From: Haemonchus contortus
Lineage: Eukaryota; Nematoda; Chromadorea; Rhabditida; Trichostrongylidae
Direction: 5' to 3'
Assembly: GCA_000469685.2 (NCBI GenBank)
Contig: LS997566.1
Span: forward strand, 47,014,373-47,078,372
DNA: 64,000 nucleotides
Of the stretch, positions 38,601 through 51,939 are shown piece after piece. Position 1 is the stretch's first letter, and each line of letters opens with the position of its first letter. The translations under genes were made by a program, and so were the position numbers. Under the pieces are notes generated by a model. That model made no database searches, was not told where the DNA came from, and saw only the letters and a list, made by a program, of their open reading frames with translations.

Positions 38601-41600
38601 CTATAAAGACACGTATGAAACGTTCCGCACCTCTTCGTATGGATCCACGTCGTCCGGTATTTCTCCTTCTTCTTTCTTGACAACACTAAAAAGCGAGGGC
38701 TCTTCGTCGTGATCTTGGGGTGCCACATTGTCGCCGTCCACATAATAATCGAAACCATATGCAGACTCTTCCTCTTTTATAACTGAAACACAAAAGTAGG
38801 ATACCAATTGATGCTTGAAAAGACAACGGAAATACCTTTATCAAAATGCGAAAATTGGCGGCCTCTTATTTCGTGGACGACGTTTCCAGCATTGGCTATC
38901 TTCTCCCGGATAACACTCATATATATCGGATCCACTTCCTCATCTTGAGCAACTCCTAAAACGTAAGCGTATGTTGCTTCAGAAGAGCTGCTACATGGAT
39001 AGACGATCATAGACCACAATAATACTGCACAGTATCAAAATGATGCTGGATTGCATTTTTACAAATTCTAACGCCGTCAGATACCTTGTCTTCCTCCTCC
39101 ACTCAAGGCATCCAGCCGCTCCGATAAATCATCGAACTCGCGTTTTTGACGAAATAGAGGTATGTACATGCAAATATCATACATCAACTTGCTTTTTTTC
39201 ATATTCATTGACGATAATAATCAAAAAAAGTCGTCAAAATAATAAAAATCAAACAGCTGCAGCGAAACTGTTGACTATAAACCTTAAATCATCACTGTTA
39301 ATATTGGTAACGTAGGTGTGCATAAATATTAGTCAAGAAGAAGCTAGCCTTCTGAAGACTCTTCTTGTTCAAGCAACTGCTCATCATTATGGTTCTAGAG
39401 CCGCACGTTATATAATCCCCTCAAAATAATGTGTAGTCATATTGAAAAAGAGCATACTATTTTCCATCACTATGGGGACTTAGAGATAAGTGGGAAATCC
39501 GTTGCTTCTGCACTACAATTTAGATAAAGCCGAGGGCAGATCGCTGCAAGTGTGCAGTGTGCATGTCTTAGTTCCTTATGAGCGCACTCGCGATTCACTA
39601 CATGCTCTATCAGTAATGAATGCACATTACAAGATTCGGAATCCGTTCACTTTCTTGAAAGCACGCTATTTTTTACGAATAGCCTCCACTTGCATAAACT
39701 ATAATCTTGGAAAAACCATGTCATATTAAGAAGACCTACTTGGGTGGCTTTACACACCACATAGCAGCATTCAAATCGCTCAAAGCACATGAGTTGTTCT
39801 GAAGCTGCTGAGGATGTATGCCAAATAAACGCCTGTCTTCACCGCGTGTGTTCAGGGGATGTCTGAAAAAGGGCATTATGAAACTTCATACGGGTAACGA
39901 CGGTTGAGCACTTGGAAGAAAAAAGGCAATAAGCGAACACGGACAGGCGATAAGCGACGTAGTCCAGAAACGGCTCCGCTCCAAGATCGTCTTCTTGTTC
40001 TAATTTGACTTTGATCTCCTTCAGACGTGCCAGTTCCTGAGATGAGCTGGGAATGTCCTCCAACCCTTACTGAACGTGTTCATCAAAAGCAACCTCCTCC
40101 ATACGTTGCAGCTTTTCCATCAGTTTCCTTTCCAGGTCTGGTTCAGGGACACCCTGAAGAACTGCAGGCTCTTTTCTTATTGAAACACCTTCCGACTCTA
40201 ATCATACCTCGCCACGAACATTCGTCATGTAGTCTTCATAGATCTTTCTCATTTCATCATTTGGCCTCGAACAGAACTGGGCGGAAAAGTTATAAATTAT
40301 GAGATGTAGCAAGATTGGAACTTGTCGGACTTACACCTTCAACTGTTTCTGGACACACAATGTCGTTGGGATACTTCAGGAATGTGTCGAAAGTCTCTAT
40401 ACCATCCTGAAAATTATTAACGGTAAGCCACTAGTGTAGTGTTCTAGATGTAGTTGTCCTAGTCCGAATGCACAAGCAGAAGAGAACTTTGCGCGATTTT
40501 CATGCGACCGCGCAACTGACAATGACAAAACAGCAGTGCACAATGAAAGTATGAGGGAATGTTGTCTGTTCTTATTTCTGATAAAGAAGTTAAGAACACA
40601 TTCCATATCAAATACTTCAGTATAAGCAGCTCCGTTTATTACGTACTTTCTTCAAAGACTTACATCTTCAACATGTTCTTCGATACAAGGACGTGGCACC
40701 CTTTTACGGACAGATGTAGATTGTGCAGTCTTCCGCCTTGAACCGCGTGCGGGAAGCGAATTACATTCTCGTAGCAGAGATCGTCTGAAACTGGACATTA
40801 TTTCGAGTTTTCGTGTATATTCACGGACCCCTACTGAATTGCAAAACCAGTTGCTAATTGCAATGAAACTTTTTACACATTAAGGGAAGCCATAGGTTCA
40901 TAAATATGGTTTGCTTGCCATTTATACGTTGATTTGCAACATAAAGAAATTTCCAGAAATGAAAAGAAAGCACTCATTTGAACTTCCTTGCGTGAGTCTA
41001 CTGGGTAAATCCAAACTCATTACTTATACTATAATTCAACCATTTTCAGACAGCATGTTCAGAAGATATATCATGAGATTCTGAAGTTCTCCACACAGGA
41101 TTCATCATGCTCAAAGACTATATCCCTTAGAGTGACAAAGAACCGAGCCTTCAGTGCAACTTTCTGTCCTCAGCACCAATAAAATACAGCCCAATTGTTT
41201 TGCAATACGAATTATACAACAAGATGATCTAAGAAGAACTGACGTTAACTTTCTGCGACTTGCACGTGACATCCTTTCTTCGAATTCCTCTTCATCACTG
41301 TTGTTTTTCAGCTCGAATTCGTCTCCTGAAGGACAACCTTCGTGTGCGATGGCAATGGATATGGCAACGAAATGGAGAAAAGCGTGAAAATTTTGTAGAA
41401 AATAATTTTTGAATGCTCTCCAAGCACTAAAAAGTTACCGGAACTGCTTGATGACTCCTGATCAGGCTTTTCGGGTGTCATTTTAGGAGATTCCAGTTTG
41501 ATTGGAACTGTGTGGGGCCTACATCTAAGACGTTTTGATATACATTCCTCATCTACATCTGTCACTTGGGGTTGCTCGGGGTCAGCCTTCGAAATGCGCT

Positions 41601-44414
41601 TATTCTCCTAAAACAAAGTGTATCTTTTACAAGAAGCGACCACTACTCATAGTTAGTAGAGCACCTTCCCCTTTCCCTTCACATTTTTGGCAGGACGTCC
41701 GCGTTTAGCTTTTGTTGCAGGTTTCTCCTTCCAATCCACTTCAGACATCAACTTCTCCAAGAAGCTAACATCGTCGTTGTCCGCCTTGAAGCAAATAAGG
41801 CTTCTTCATTATGATCAACTATAAATACCATAAAGAATTAACACTCACAGTGGCTTTCTGGGGCTGGCTCGGTTCTTGAACATTTTCCCTAAAAAATAAG
41901 CACTCAAACCTGAAGAAAAAGCCAGGAGAGGATCTTATCCACTTGACATAGAAAAGGCATTCTGAGCGACCGTGCAGGATTATTTAAAGATAAACTAAAA
42001 CGCACTGATCTTCAGGGGGTTCTTGCTTAATCACTTTTTTGGATGCCAGACGTGGCCCTCTGGCAGCAGCAGCTGAAGAATCAATGAATTTAGGCTGAAC
42101 CGAATTACTGAATAACGCTTACGTTTCTTAGAAGTTCCTGCTACGTCAGAGTCAGAAGGAACGATTTTCTTAGGTTTTCTGCGGACCTGAAAACCTCAAT
42201 TGAGGTATACGTCCAGACCGTCCAGCAATTTAATTCAATCAACTGATGTAAAGAGGATCAATCTGAACGTAAGTATGCGGAAGCCAGCTGCCTATTTCAT
42301 CGCCACTGATGATCACTTATAACGGTATCGCACTGCATAAAAGTCTGATCACAATTCTCGCCTCCTTGCTTGAGTAGTTCGACTTCTTCACAACATCAAA
42401 TGAGCACCACATCAGAGGAAGCATGTTTGGCTCATGCAATATTTGCAATGTTCGTACGCAGGATTACAGTGATACTTTGGGGCTATGATTCGTCACTCGT
42501 TACATCAGAAGTGAAAGAAAAACAAGCAATCAAAAGTTTTACAAACGCACCCTGGGTTTAGGACATAAAGCGGGTTCAGCCGGTTCGATAAGCTGGGCAA
42601 CGCGCTGCCCACTACTCAGTCGTGGATGAGAGAAAACCTCAAATCGACGAACAATATCAAATTTAAGGAATAAAAATCACAGGATATATTCAACTGCTGA
42701 AAAGTAGCGATTAGTCAAAAATAATGGGATTAACAAGATGAACAAAACACTATATAAGGAATTTCTTTTGTTGTATTAGGCTGGTGAACACGAGCGCGGT
42801 GAACACTTTTGGGTGTTCACTCGTGATGTTAGTCGTACGGCAGGTGAGATGAAGCTATGTACTAATAGGTCAACAAAGCTGTCACAAAAGAACACTGTCA
42901 ATTGCAACGTGCAGCGACCGCGCTGCGATCTGACTAGCGACAGATCTCTCTTCGATGACCAAGTAATACTTGTGAGATAGGTGAGCAAACTAATCGAATA
43001 GGCAAATTCATGAGAAACTGAGAAATTATAAAAAAATGAAACGCACTCGTTTCCTGCCACATATCGGGTTCGTACTTACTGCACCGCGACGCCTTTGTTG
43101 GCTTGGCTTCTCAGAGTGAGGGAAGACCGCAGACTGCACCGACAAAATACATTATTTTTTTATAGGAGAATAAACAGAATCAAAAGGAATAATGGATGAA
43201 AGAACTGAAGGATTCTTTATGGAGTCATGTACCCTCTGAACGGAAGGCTTGAGATCGCAGACGTCATTTTCAAGTAGAGGAGGCTCTGATGAACTATTGA
43301 CTTCCTCATCTACTTCCGTTTTTACCACTACTTTAGTGTCCTAAACGCTTTCACTTTATAGAAAATCTTGAAGTGAGTAAAGTAAAAGTCGTCCGCAGCA
43401 TCTATTTAGGGAGTAGTGGAAGTATGCTGCTCACTTGCTTAGAGAAACGGACGGACTTCGGAAGGCGAGGCTGTTGTTTCTTTTTCAACTCAACATCCTC
43501 AGCAGACAAGGCTTTTGTCCTCGCACTCGAACGAATAATACGTTCTTTTAGAGAAGCCGGCTGAAATAAATTGTTAACCAACGAATGCGGAGATGTTCAG
43601 TCATAGCAAAGAAGCTGGCAACCCCCCTCCCCTCCCTCCAAACCGATTCTCTAATACAGTCTCCCAATGCCCATTTGAATGCAAAGATTCAGCTGCAGAG
43701 AATTTTATGTGTGTTTCTATATACTTTTATTTATAAAAACAAACTCACCAGACAGGACCTCTTCTGCCGACCATTTCGACCATCCGATGACGATTCCTTT
43801 TGCTTTGAGACGACTTCAACGTCAATCTCCTCAAAATCTTATTGAATTCGAGCCTGCCTATTGAAGTCAAATTACTAATTAAAATGTGACAGCACGCGAC
43901 AATGTAGAGTACTACATCTTATTCTGACCGGAATCTTCAAGTATTTTTTCTTTCTTACACTAATTTTCTGATTTCTTCTGTCAAACTACAGTTGTACAAA
44001 TAAAGTTGAACTTTCTCGATGATTAAGTTCCGTGTGTGACTGAAAAAAACGACAAAAGGACCCTCCCAATCCGATCGTTCGATTTGTTTGTTATAACGAC
44101 AAATTGCGTTAAATTCCATAATATAAATTGTCCTAGTGAATAGTGAGTTTTCAAATTTGCTACACATGCCCCGACCAGATTCCTTTTCGCAGAAGTTTCG
44201 TATTCATCCGGGGGTTCCTCCTTTATCAGCTTCGTACAAACTTCCTGGACTGGATTTTCCTCCTTTATCGCCTTTTCACAAGTTGCCTGTAAATTCAAAA
44301 ATTAATAAATATACCTCAGGAAAAGTAACAAGAGCTCACCTCAATCTCAAGTTGACCCCTATCCTCTTCTTCTTCCACAATGACAAGTCGATCCTCATCA
44401 GAATCAGAATCCAT
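38601..44414 (-). CDS. Unrecognised nuclear-type protein with AT-hook-like motif and repeated SUMO-acceptor sites
   Basis: About 18 exons: 44340-44414 (start MDSDSDEDRLVIVEEEE), 44176-44286, 43749-43837, 43435-43560, 43233-43340, 43080-43133, 42123-42186, 42006-42072, 41849-41888, 41665-41784, 41439-41607, 41250-41325, 40664-40784, 40335-40406, 40208-40276, 39892-40036, 38836-38955 and 38601-38782. Phases agree throughout except between the second and third exons, where a piece is missing or a boundary is wrong. The product is about 600 residues, highly charged and mostly disordered. KAKRGRPAKNVKGKGK is an AT-hook-like DNA-binding motif. Sites fitting hydrophobic-Lys-x-Glu recur (AIKEE, LIKEE, VKTE, VIKQE, IKLE, VKLE, VIKEE, VKKE). 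Basic clusters (SRASRRKRSLLRE, SVRKRVPRP) suit nuclear import. A chromatin role is inference; no enzyme domain is visible. Confidence 0.68.
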
Positions 44415-47400
44415 TTTACCTAAGCAAGCCAGGCAAATAACACGATTATGGTCAGTCGAAGAAATGAAACAGTGGGATTTCGTTGAAAAAGGGATTCGCT
44501 GCAAGACCGCTTATGTTGACTTGGAAAAACACGTAATGGGTAGCTGGAATTCCTCTCGCTGCTAGAGTCCAGACGGAGAGACAGCCTCCGAGTGAACTCG
44601 AGAAAGCATGGGTAATTCTATTATTCGAGAGTTGGGTGATTAAAAAGAAAGCTCTTGAGTGTCGTACGTGAGATTGATAACAACCTTGGAACCGTTGGAG
44701 GGGCACTTTATGATAAAAATGGTTTTAAGCTTTTTCCTCTGAAACAATTCTGTGTCCATCAAGGATAGCGCATGGTAAGCTAAAAATGAATGGATTAAGG
44801 GCTTCCAGAACAGTATTTGCCGTCGTACACGCCCAAAAATGGACGTGTTTTAGCACACTTATAGCGGCTGTACTATTCACAATGGAGCACTTATGTTGAA
44901 AATCCAAACAGCTGATCAGAGAGCATCATAGTATGTCGTACAACAGCAAAAACAACAATTAAGGAACAATACTATACCTAGAGTAGCAATAGCTTGCAGC
45001 AGCACAAAATTTCGATACAGTCCCGACCCTGGCAACAGTGGTGGACATTTAATGATGTTTTCTGCTTACTGTAGCCAGCTTTTTACGCAACTGCACACGA
45101 CTGAATCTCGTCCAATTATCGCTAGTACGATACTTCAATGTCGCTTCCAACGTCATACTCTCGTACAACCCCTTATTTCTACTACTTTCTGAAGCATTAT
45201 TTTCCTCGAAATCGGCCAATACTGGCTATTTATTCCTCAGTTTGGCACTATTCTCTACCATCACTTCCACTCTTTCCCTTGAACAGGTAGCTTAAAGTTA
45301 ACTGTGCCTTTAGAAATACTTGAAGCTCTTGTGTGGGTGACTTGCCCTTTCACTTAGCGTTTCAAAATTGCTCACTCCTCTCGTAGAGTATAATAGCTCT
45401 CCATGGGTTACGCCCATAGAGCTGGATATTTTTCGTTACCACTCAGTGACAGTGGCCGGAGATATACATACATTTAGGGATTGCTGGACGAAAAGCAGTG
45501 GACTTGCAGAGGTTCTTTCGCTGTCACATTAGCAGTCCAGCATTTCGAGCCACATGTGGTCGATCTTCCGAGATGCTCTTTGGCCCTTTCGTCTCGACCG
45601 TCTCTTTGTCTATGACGTGATTGTTTGGCATTTAACAACAAAAACCTCCACCCTTCTATTTCTTGTTTACTTTTTTCGCGGTCAGGGGGATCTTTTGGTT
45701 TTTCTTTATCCTTCTAGTTAGCCGAAATATTGATGACATGAACCAAGTGACTGTCACATTGCCTTCAAGACAAGGTGGCTGTCGGGTTCCCATCGACTAC
45801 CGTAGAATGAGTGGATAGCAAATTCTAACCTTCTATCCTCCATACTCGGAAGTGGAGCCCGATAAGTAAATCTCAGGTATCTGAGTCAGTAAAATGTCCG
45901 AAATCAGAAATTCTACAGTTTTTGGGAGAATTACTGCCGGCTCGCGAGTAGAGTATTCTTTTTGAAATTGTAGTCGCTTTGCTTTGTAACATATTGCTGA
46001 GGTTTGTCAGATAGTCAATGAGTCTATCGAGATGATCATTGTTCCCATATTTTCACTCCAAATGGATTTTCTCTAAAATTCTCTTGTGGACACGGATAGG
46101 GAAGTGAAGCTAAGCAATCTCGGCATTAATGAGTTCAGCAGGGTGCTTCTGAAAAAACTCCTTATCTATCCTCGTTTATCTCTTCGTATTTCCTCTGCTA
46201 AGGGTAATGAATTCCATTTTAGTTGCCTTCCTGTTCCCATGTGCAATTGGAATTATACCGTTTCCAAGCCGGTTAGGATTACCAACGTAGATGGAATGTT
46301 TGAGTACCGAACCCGTTTGAACTTTTTCTGTTGAAACCGCTAGTGGGGTGGGATATGGATTCAAATGGGTTGGGGAAGATGCTTTTGCGTCTGGCGAGCA
46401 GTCAGTCTGGATAGATTTCCGTTTTTTTGTTCACTATGAAATGTTTTTTCTCCAAGTTTTTGGGGACTGACTGACCTTGCTCGACTTGCTGATTACTAGG
46501 TGGTCTACGGGATTGTAAGGGTATATTTTCAATCGTTTTTTTTTCAAGATTTGTGGGGAACGTCAACTTCCACAGACCAGGCTCTGCACAACTCTCATGC
46601 ACTGAGCAAGGAAGTCGACAGCTAGCTGAACATCCACCCAGTAAAAAATTCAGAAATGACGAGATGTTATGGAAAGGGTCCGAGATGGGCAGGACCCGGG
46701 CCCAAATCTTTGCTCCTGGGTAACGTTCCTATCCATTACACTTACCGACACCCTAGAATATCTCTGCTTTTTTCTTCCCTGATGTGATTCTTCAGAATGC
46801 ATAAACGAAGTGAGGAGGTTTGCAAACGTTTCATTAGGATGTCATTCATCCGCCTAACAGAAGTATGTATTATGTAGGAGAAATTATGTATTATGTAGCT
46901 ATCACCCGTTTCATTCTGTTTTGAGTAAACACGAATTCCCGGTAAAAGCCTTTTCCCTAGTGATAAGATTTTATTGTAACCGTCTGTCAGAAACAATTAA
47001 ATGGTCTGTATCATTTTCTGTTTATCAAAACAGCCTCATTTACAGTTTCCAGTTGTCCCCAGGGAGCTAATCAACTCTGGTAATCCCGAATCCCGTCACT
47101 TTGCTTGCGTCTTCTGCTTCACTTTGCTGCACTCAGATTCTCTTTCATAGCTTGTGATAGTGGTACTTGGAGTTTGAGCGACTCCGGTAGTACCTGGAGG
47201 TTTGGCAGGCAGTCGCCCATTCTTATGGCCACTCCATGTTCTGAAGTTGGTGAGATGAGTTCAAATGGCTTCGATTGAGGTCCGGAAGATTCTAATTCCC
47301 TATTCGGCTCATTGACCTCGTATTCTTGGATCATCTTTGTTTCCTGGACCAAAATCACCCTCCATGAGGGTGGAATTGGTGGAGGTGAAGGGTCGGGTGT

Positions 47401-50400
47401 CAGGTTCCCTCACAGTTGAAGGGACTCCGACGGGTGCCTGCTTCTCCCACAACTTCATCTGAACATACCTTGAACACATTCCACTCATTTTAGGAAACAC
47501 CGCTAAATCCTATTCGAGGCTGAACAGGGTGCTTTAGGCCCCACCAGGGCATCTTCTGTTGCTTCCTTACTTTTTTGCAGGAGGGCTTACAACAACCCTT
47601 CATTTTTGCTGAAAATAGAGTCATGCAATGTCTCAACTGAAGTGGTTCACCAAATTAAGTGGGTAAGCGAAGGCATAGGCCCCACTCTACAAATTGGTCA
47701 TAAAGCCAGGTAAGCCCCGGCGTGCCAATAAATGGTTGGTGTTGACATATGCTCTGACAAGCCAATCAAGGAGGAACGCAATTTGCACTGTACTCAACTT
47801 GCCCCTTGTTCTTTCTCAATGAAAATCATCTGCGATTGTTTCAGGGGTCTTCTCTAATTGATGACGCCTAGGTAATTTCCAATTACTTCAGGGTAGCGGA
47901 TTCATGGAATGAATGAAGATGGAGATATGAAAAAAAGGAAATCTGATTAGTGGAGTTCTCCAAGTCTCAGTGAGCTCCAGACTTCAGCTCTCGCTCAAGC
48001 TAAATCAGTCTCCTAATGTACTTTCCAGATTTAGCAGTAGGATTCACCTTTCCCTAATCCACACTTTCCTATGATGTCACGAATTTCCTTTGTGTTACCA
48101 CCTGCTTAACTTTGTAGTCCTCGAACGTCAGGAGGTAGGGTTCTGTAGGCATTATTCATATCCACAGCTATTCATAAGTTCACGGTGAGCGATTGGCAAA
48201 AATCTGGCCTTCCCAGCGAAGTCCCTGAAAATGGCCTTCTAGGAAATATGGTAAGGTAGTAAGGAAGGGCAAGATGGGAAGATTAGATAGTCAAAGAGGA
48301 AAGTAATCAAAAAGAACATCATAGAAGTCACCATTACCAAGGAATGTAGGGGTCTCTAGGTAAGGAGTTATGGGTAAAAAATTGGATCAGCAAGTCGAGT
48401 TTAATTGGTTTGTATATTTGATGCCCGGTTTTCTATAATTATATGGGCTTCTCCCAGAAGCGATGTTGAACGGATTAGAAATCAAAAAAGTTATTTGCCC
48501 ACTCTTGTTAATAATTGATTTGTAAGCTGATCCTTATGTTTGCTCGGCTTCAGGCTTGGTTTCCTTTTCGGACACCACGAAGGCTTGATCTTCTCGAACC
48601 CTTTCCGAATTGGGCCCAGCTATTCTGTCAAGTGGAATTTTCTGAAATGGCCCAGAGTCCACTCAAGTCTCATTGTCAGTAGGGTTCGCAAACCAACTCT
48701 CCATACAAATTCCCTTCCAACGAGCCAGTTTTTTTTAGTTTTAATTTCATGCCTTTATTCCCTAAGGGGCCCTACAGTACCTGGACGGTAATTGTGCCAT
48801 TTGTTTTGAGAATGTTTTTAATTGTTATTTCGTTTCCAGTAGGCACGAGTTACTATTATGACAAGATTCGAACTGCAATTACTACCGTTGTTCATGTTGC
48901 TTCTCTTGATGACTTCGCTATTAAGCTCGACATCTGGGTGAGAGGCTTAGCGAGCTCTCTGGATCTTCGCCATTTTCCTTACAATCATATGCCTACAAGA
49001 CCGGGTTTTCTGTGATCGACTACTCCTTAAGCTTTTCTAAAATATGGGAATGGGCAATCTCGGGAAGGTTAACTCTGTCTCAACTTCTGGGGATTCTGCG
49101 ACTTTCAGAGCTCTAATATCCTCCTCTTTTATGATGGCAACGGCCAGCCATATGTCAGTTTTCATCCTCTTCAGCTGACATCATCCGACTTTATGATCTC
49201 GAACTGACAGGACAGGCTCTCATCATCGGAGTGATGTGACTTCTTCAATGATTAGATTCGATTGTGGTAATGCTGAGGATCTGGACCACCGTAATGCAGC
49301 TTGCTAGAATTCTCCTAGAGAACAGTACGTAAACTGACTCTTTAGCAGGATTGCCTCCTCCCTGAGCAGCTATCAATGGAGTTTGGAACCCCGTCAGTTT
49401 GGTGGTGAAGACTATAGACTTCAAATGGACATTTGTACATAGCGAATATTTTGCCATGAATATAATCGCATCATGATGTTTGCCATACATCTAAGCCGAT
49501 TAGACGGTCATCGAATTGCAGGAAGCCTAAATGTCTTGAACTCTGCTGATCACTTATCACTTCCTATTGACATTAAGCCGTAGCACTATTATCTTCATGA
49601 CATTCGTCTGAGCCATCGCAGACATCACCGAGGTGTAGAAAACCTTGAATTCTTTCTACTTTTTTCACTCATCTTTTCATTTTCTAATGTCAATCATTAA
49701 GGAAAACCCAACTCTGAGTTTTTCCTGACGCTATGGGATAAGCTCGAAACCCTCCAAGGCCAGAAACTAATCCATGACTCAGCTCTTGAAACAGGCGTCA
49801 TTTCTTCCTTCTTGAGAAGAAGTCTGGCTAATCCCTATCGAAATGGTATTTGCTCTTGAACTCAGGTTCAAAAGAAGTGAACATCCTCTCACTGCATGGC
49901 GGAAACGGGGTGGTGGGTAGGATAGGCGGGGTAACAACTCAGTGACGGGGCAGAGGCGGGGATGCCAGACTTACGAGTTCTTCTGGGGTGGTTTACTTTA
50001 AGGTAGCGATATTTCCTGAGACTTGATACACCTTCATCACAGATATTTCTCAGAGTCTCTTTTACCTTCTCGTTTGCACGACTTCTATTCCGTATCCGAT
50101 CTCCTCCTTTCTTTGTGCACCAACACCATCTCGTGGTGGGGGCTTGCCCAGTCTTGCTGATCGAGCGCTGATCGAGTGGAACTATATCGGCGGGGCGGAG
50201 GCGATGATGAAGTGATCTCCATAATTTCACTCAAAGATAGGCAACGTTCCTGGAAGCGTCCAAGTGAATTTGAAAGGCTATATGATTATTCAAGTGTGTT
50301 TGTCAACGAAATGACCGTGGGTACCTAGATAACTTCGGATATAGCACCTTGGGTAATATTCAGCTATAAATGAGGGGCATTTTTCAGAATGTAAATCATG

Positions 50401-50501
50401 ACGATAACTGGAGCAGTCCAATTTTTCTCATAATCTTTGAAAGTAATATTCGTCAGAGCCGAAAATTTTTATTATATAGTCACTATGTGCTTATAAACTT
50501 A
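44415..50501. other. About 6 kb without a supportable gene
   Basis: Scattered short open frames exist on both strands (for example 47119-47500 minus and 48540-49015 plus). They lack recognisable domains, conserved splice architecture or mobile-element termini. The sequence may include old decayed repeats, but I cannot assign any. Confidence 0.45.
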
Positions 50502-51858
50502 CCAGGCGGCTATGCACGCTCTCGCGCGCGCTAGGGGCTCTAGCCATGAGAGGCGGAGCCGCATGAGCTGATTTTCATTATAGACCTTTATCGGATTTAT
50601 GACTTTTCGCTCAAACCCCGCCCCTTGTGGGCGGAGTCTGGTTCTGCTACCCACCATAAGTTTTGCCACCATGGCGCCTGTACCCCTACCAACTTTGAAC
50701 TTTCTAGGTCCATGAGGACATGAGTAATGAATTTTCGCCCAAACCCCGCCCATTGTGGGCGGAGTCCGGTCTTGCCCCCCACCATAGGTATTCCCATCCT
50801 GTCGCCTGTACTCCTACCACGTTTGAACTCTCTAGGTCTATGGGGACAGGAGTTATGAGTTTTCGCACAAACCCCGCCCCTTGTGGGCGGAGTCTGGTTC
50901 TACCACCCACCATAAGTTTCCCCATCGCGGTTTCTGTACTCCTACCAAGTTTGAACTTTCTAGGTCCATTGGGACAGAATATGAATTTTCACCCAAACCC
51001 CGCCCCTTGTGGGCGGAGTCCGGTGTTGCCACCCACCATAGGTGTTGCCATCCTGTCGCCCGTACTCCTACCAAGTTTGAACTTTCTAGGTCCATGGGGA
51101 CGGGAGTTATGAATTTCCGCACAAACCCCGCCCCTTGTGGGCGGAGTCTGGTCCTGCCATCCACCATACGTTTAGCCACCATGGCGCCTGTACTCCTACC
51201 AAGTTTGAACTTTCTCGGTCCATGGGGACGGGAGTTATGAATTTCCGCACAAATCCCGCCCCTTGTGGGCGGAGTCTGGTTCTGCCACCCACCATGAGTT
51301 TTGCCTCCATGACGCCTGTACTCCTACCAAATTTGAACTCTCTACGTCCATGGGAACCGGAATTATGGATTTTCGTATATAAATGTAAGAAGGGATGTGA
51401 GCTTCGAGGCACGCTCCGCCCATTGTGGGCGGGCCTCCGCTGACGTCATTTATGCTGGAGACACCCCCGACAATGCTCCTCCCACATCAACTTTTTCCTG
51501 CTCTGTTGGCTTTTTCCAAACCGAGTTATAAATGTTTTCATAAAGCATTGCATTTTTGGAGAACGCCCCGCCCATCGGGGGTGGGTCTCCCCAGTTCGAC
51601 CTAACTTACCAATGCACACCTCAAGCCACCTTTAAACCCCAATTTTGAGGCCGTCTTGTGGCTGAATTTGAAATCATGGTCCTCGGTAGGGCTCATTTCG
51701 AGGCACGCCACGCCCACTGTGGGCGGGGCTCCGCCAAGCTGATGTGTGTTTTATACTTCTCGAGACCTGGCCCACCCATCCCACACTTGACCCGGTCTCT
51801 CCAGGCAGATCTAAAGGAGCTAAGGAATTTCGTGACAGACATACAGACAGACAGACAG

Positions 51859-51916
<58 letters not shown>

Positions 51917-51939
51917 TAAGCGCTTTATAGTAAGTAGGA
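50502..51939 (-). mobile_element. Non-autonomous Helitron, copy 1
   Basis: Read on the minus strand, the 5' end is host A then TCCTACTTACTATAAAG, and the 3' end is CTGG (CTRR) then host T. A hairpin with stem GCGCGC/GCGTGC, closed by CTA/TAG, sits a few bases before CTGG. These are the canonical Helitron signals, with insertion between A and T and no target duplication. The body holds a CAGA/TCTG microsatellite near the 5' end and about six tandem units of roughly 128 bases around CCCCGCCCCTTGTGGGCGGA. There is no Rep/helicase coding. It is nearly identical to the copy at 62.1 kb, while the flanks differ completely. Confidence 0.87.
51838..51916. repeat. (CAGA)n microsatellite inside Helitron copy 1
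   Basis: An almost perfect CAGA tetranucleotide run, about two units longer than in copy 2. Confidence 0.9.

Noticed and set aside
50720..51443. Several 100-130 codon frames on both strands, repeated at 62.3-63.0 kb
   Set aside because: They are translations of the GC-rich tandem units of the Helitrons; repeated peptides such as NPAPCGRSLVLPPT follow the DNA period and occur on both strands.
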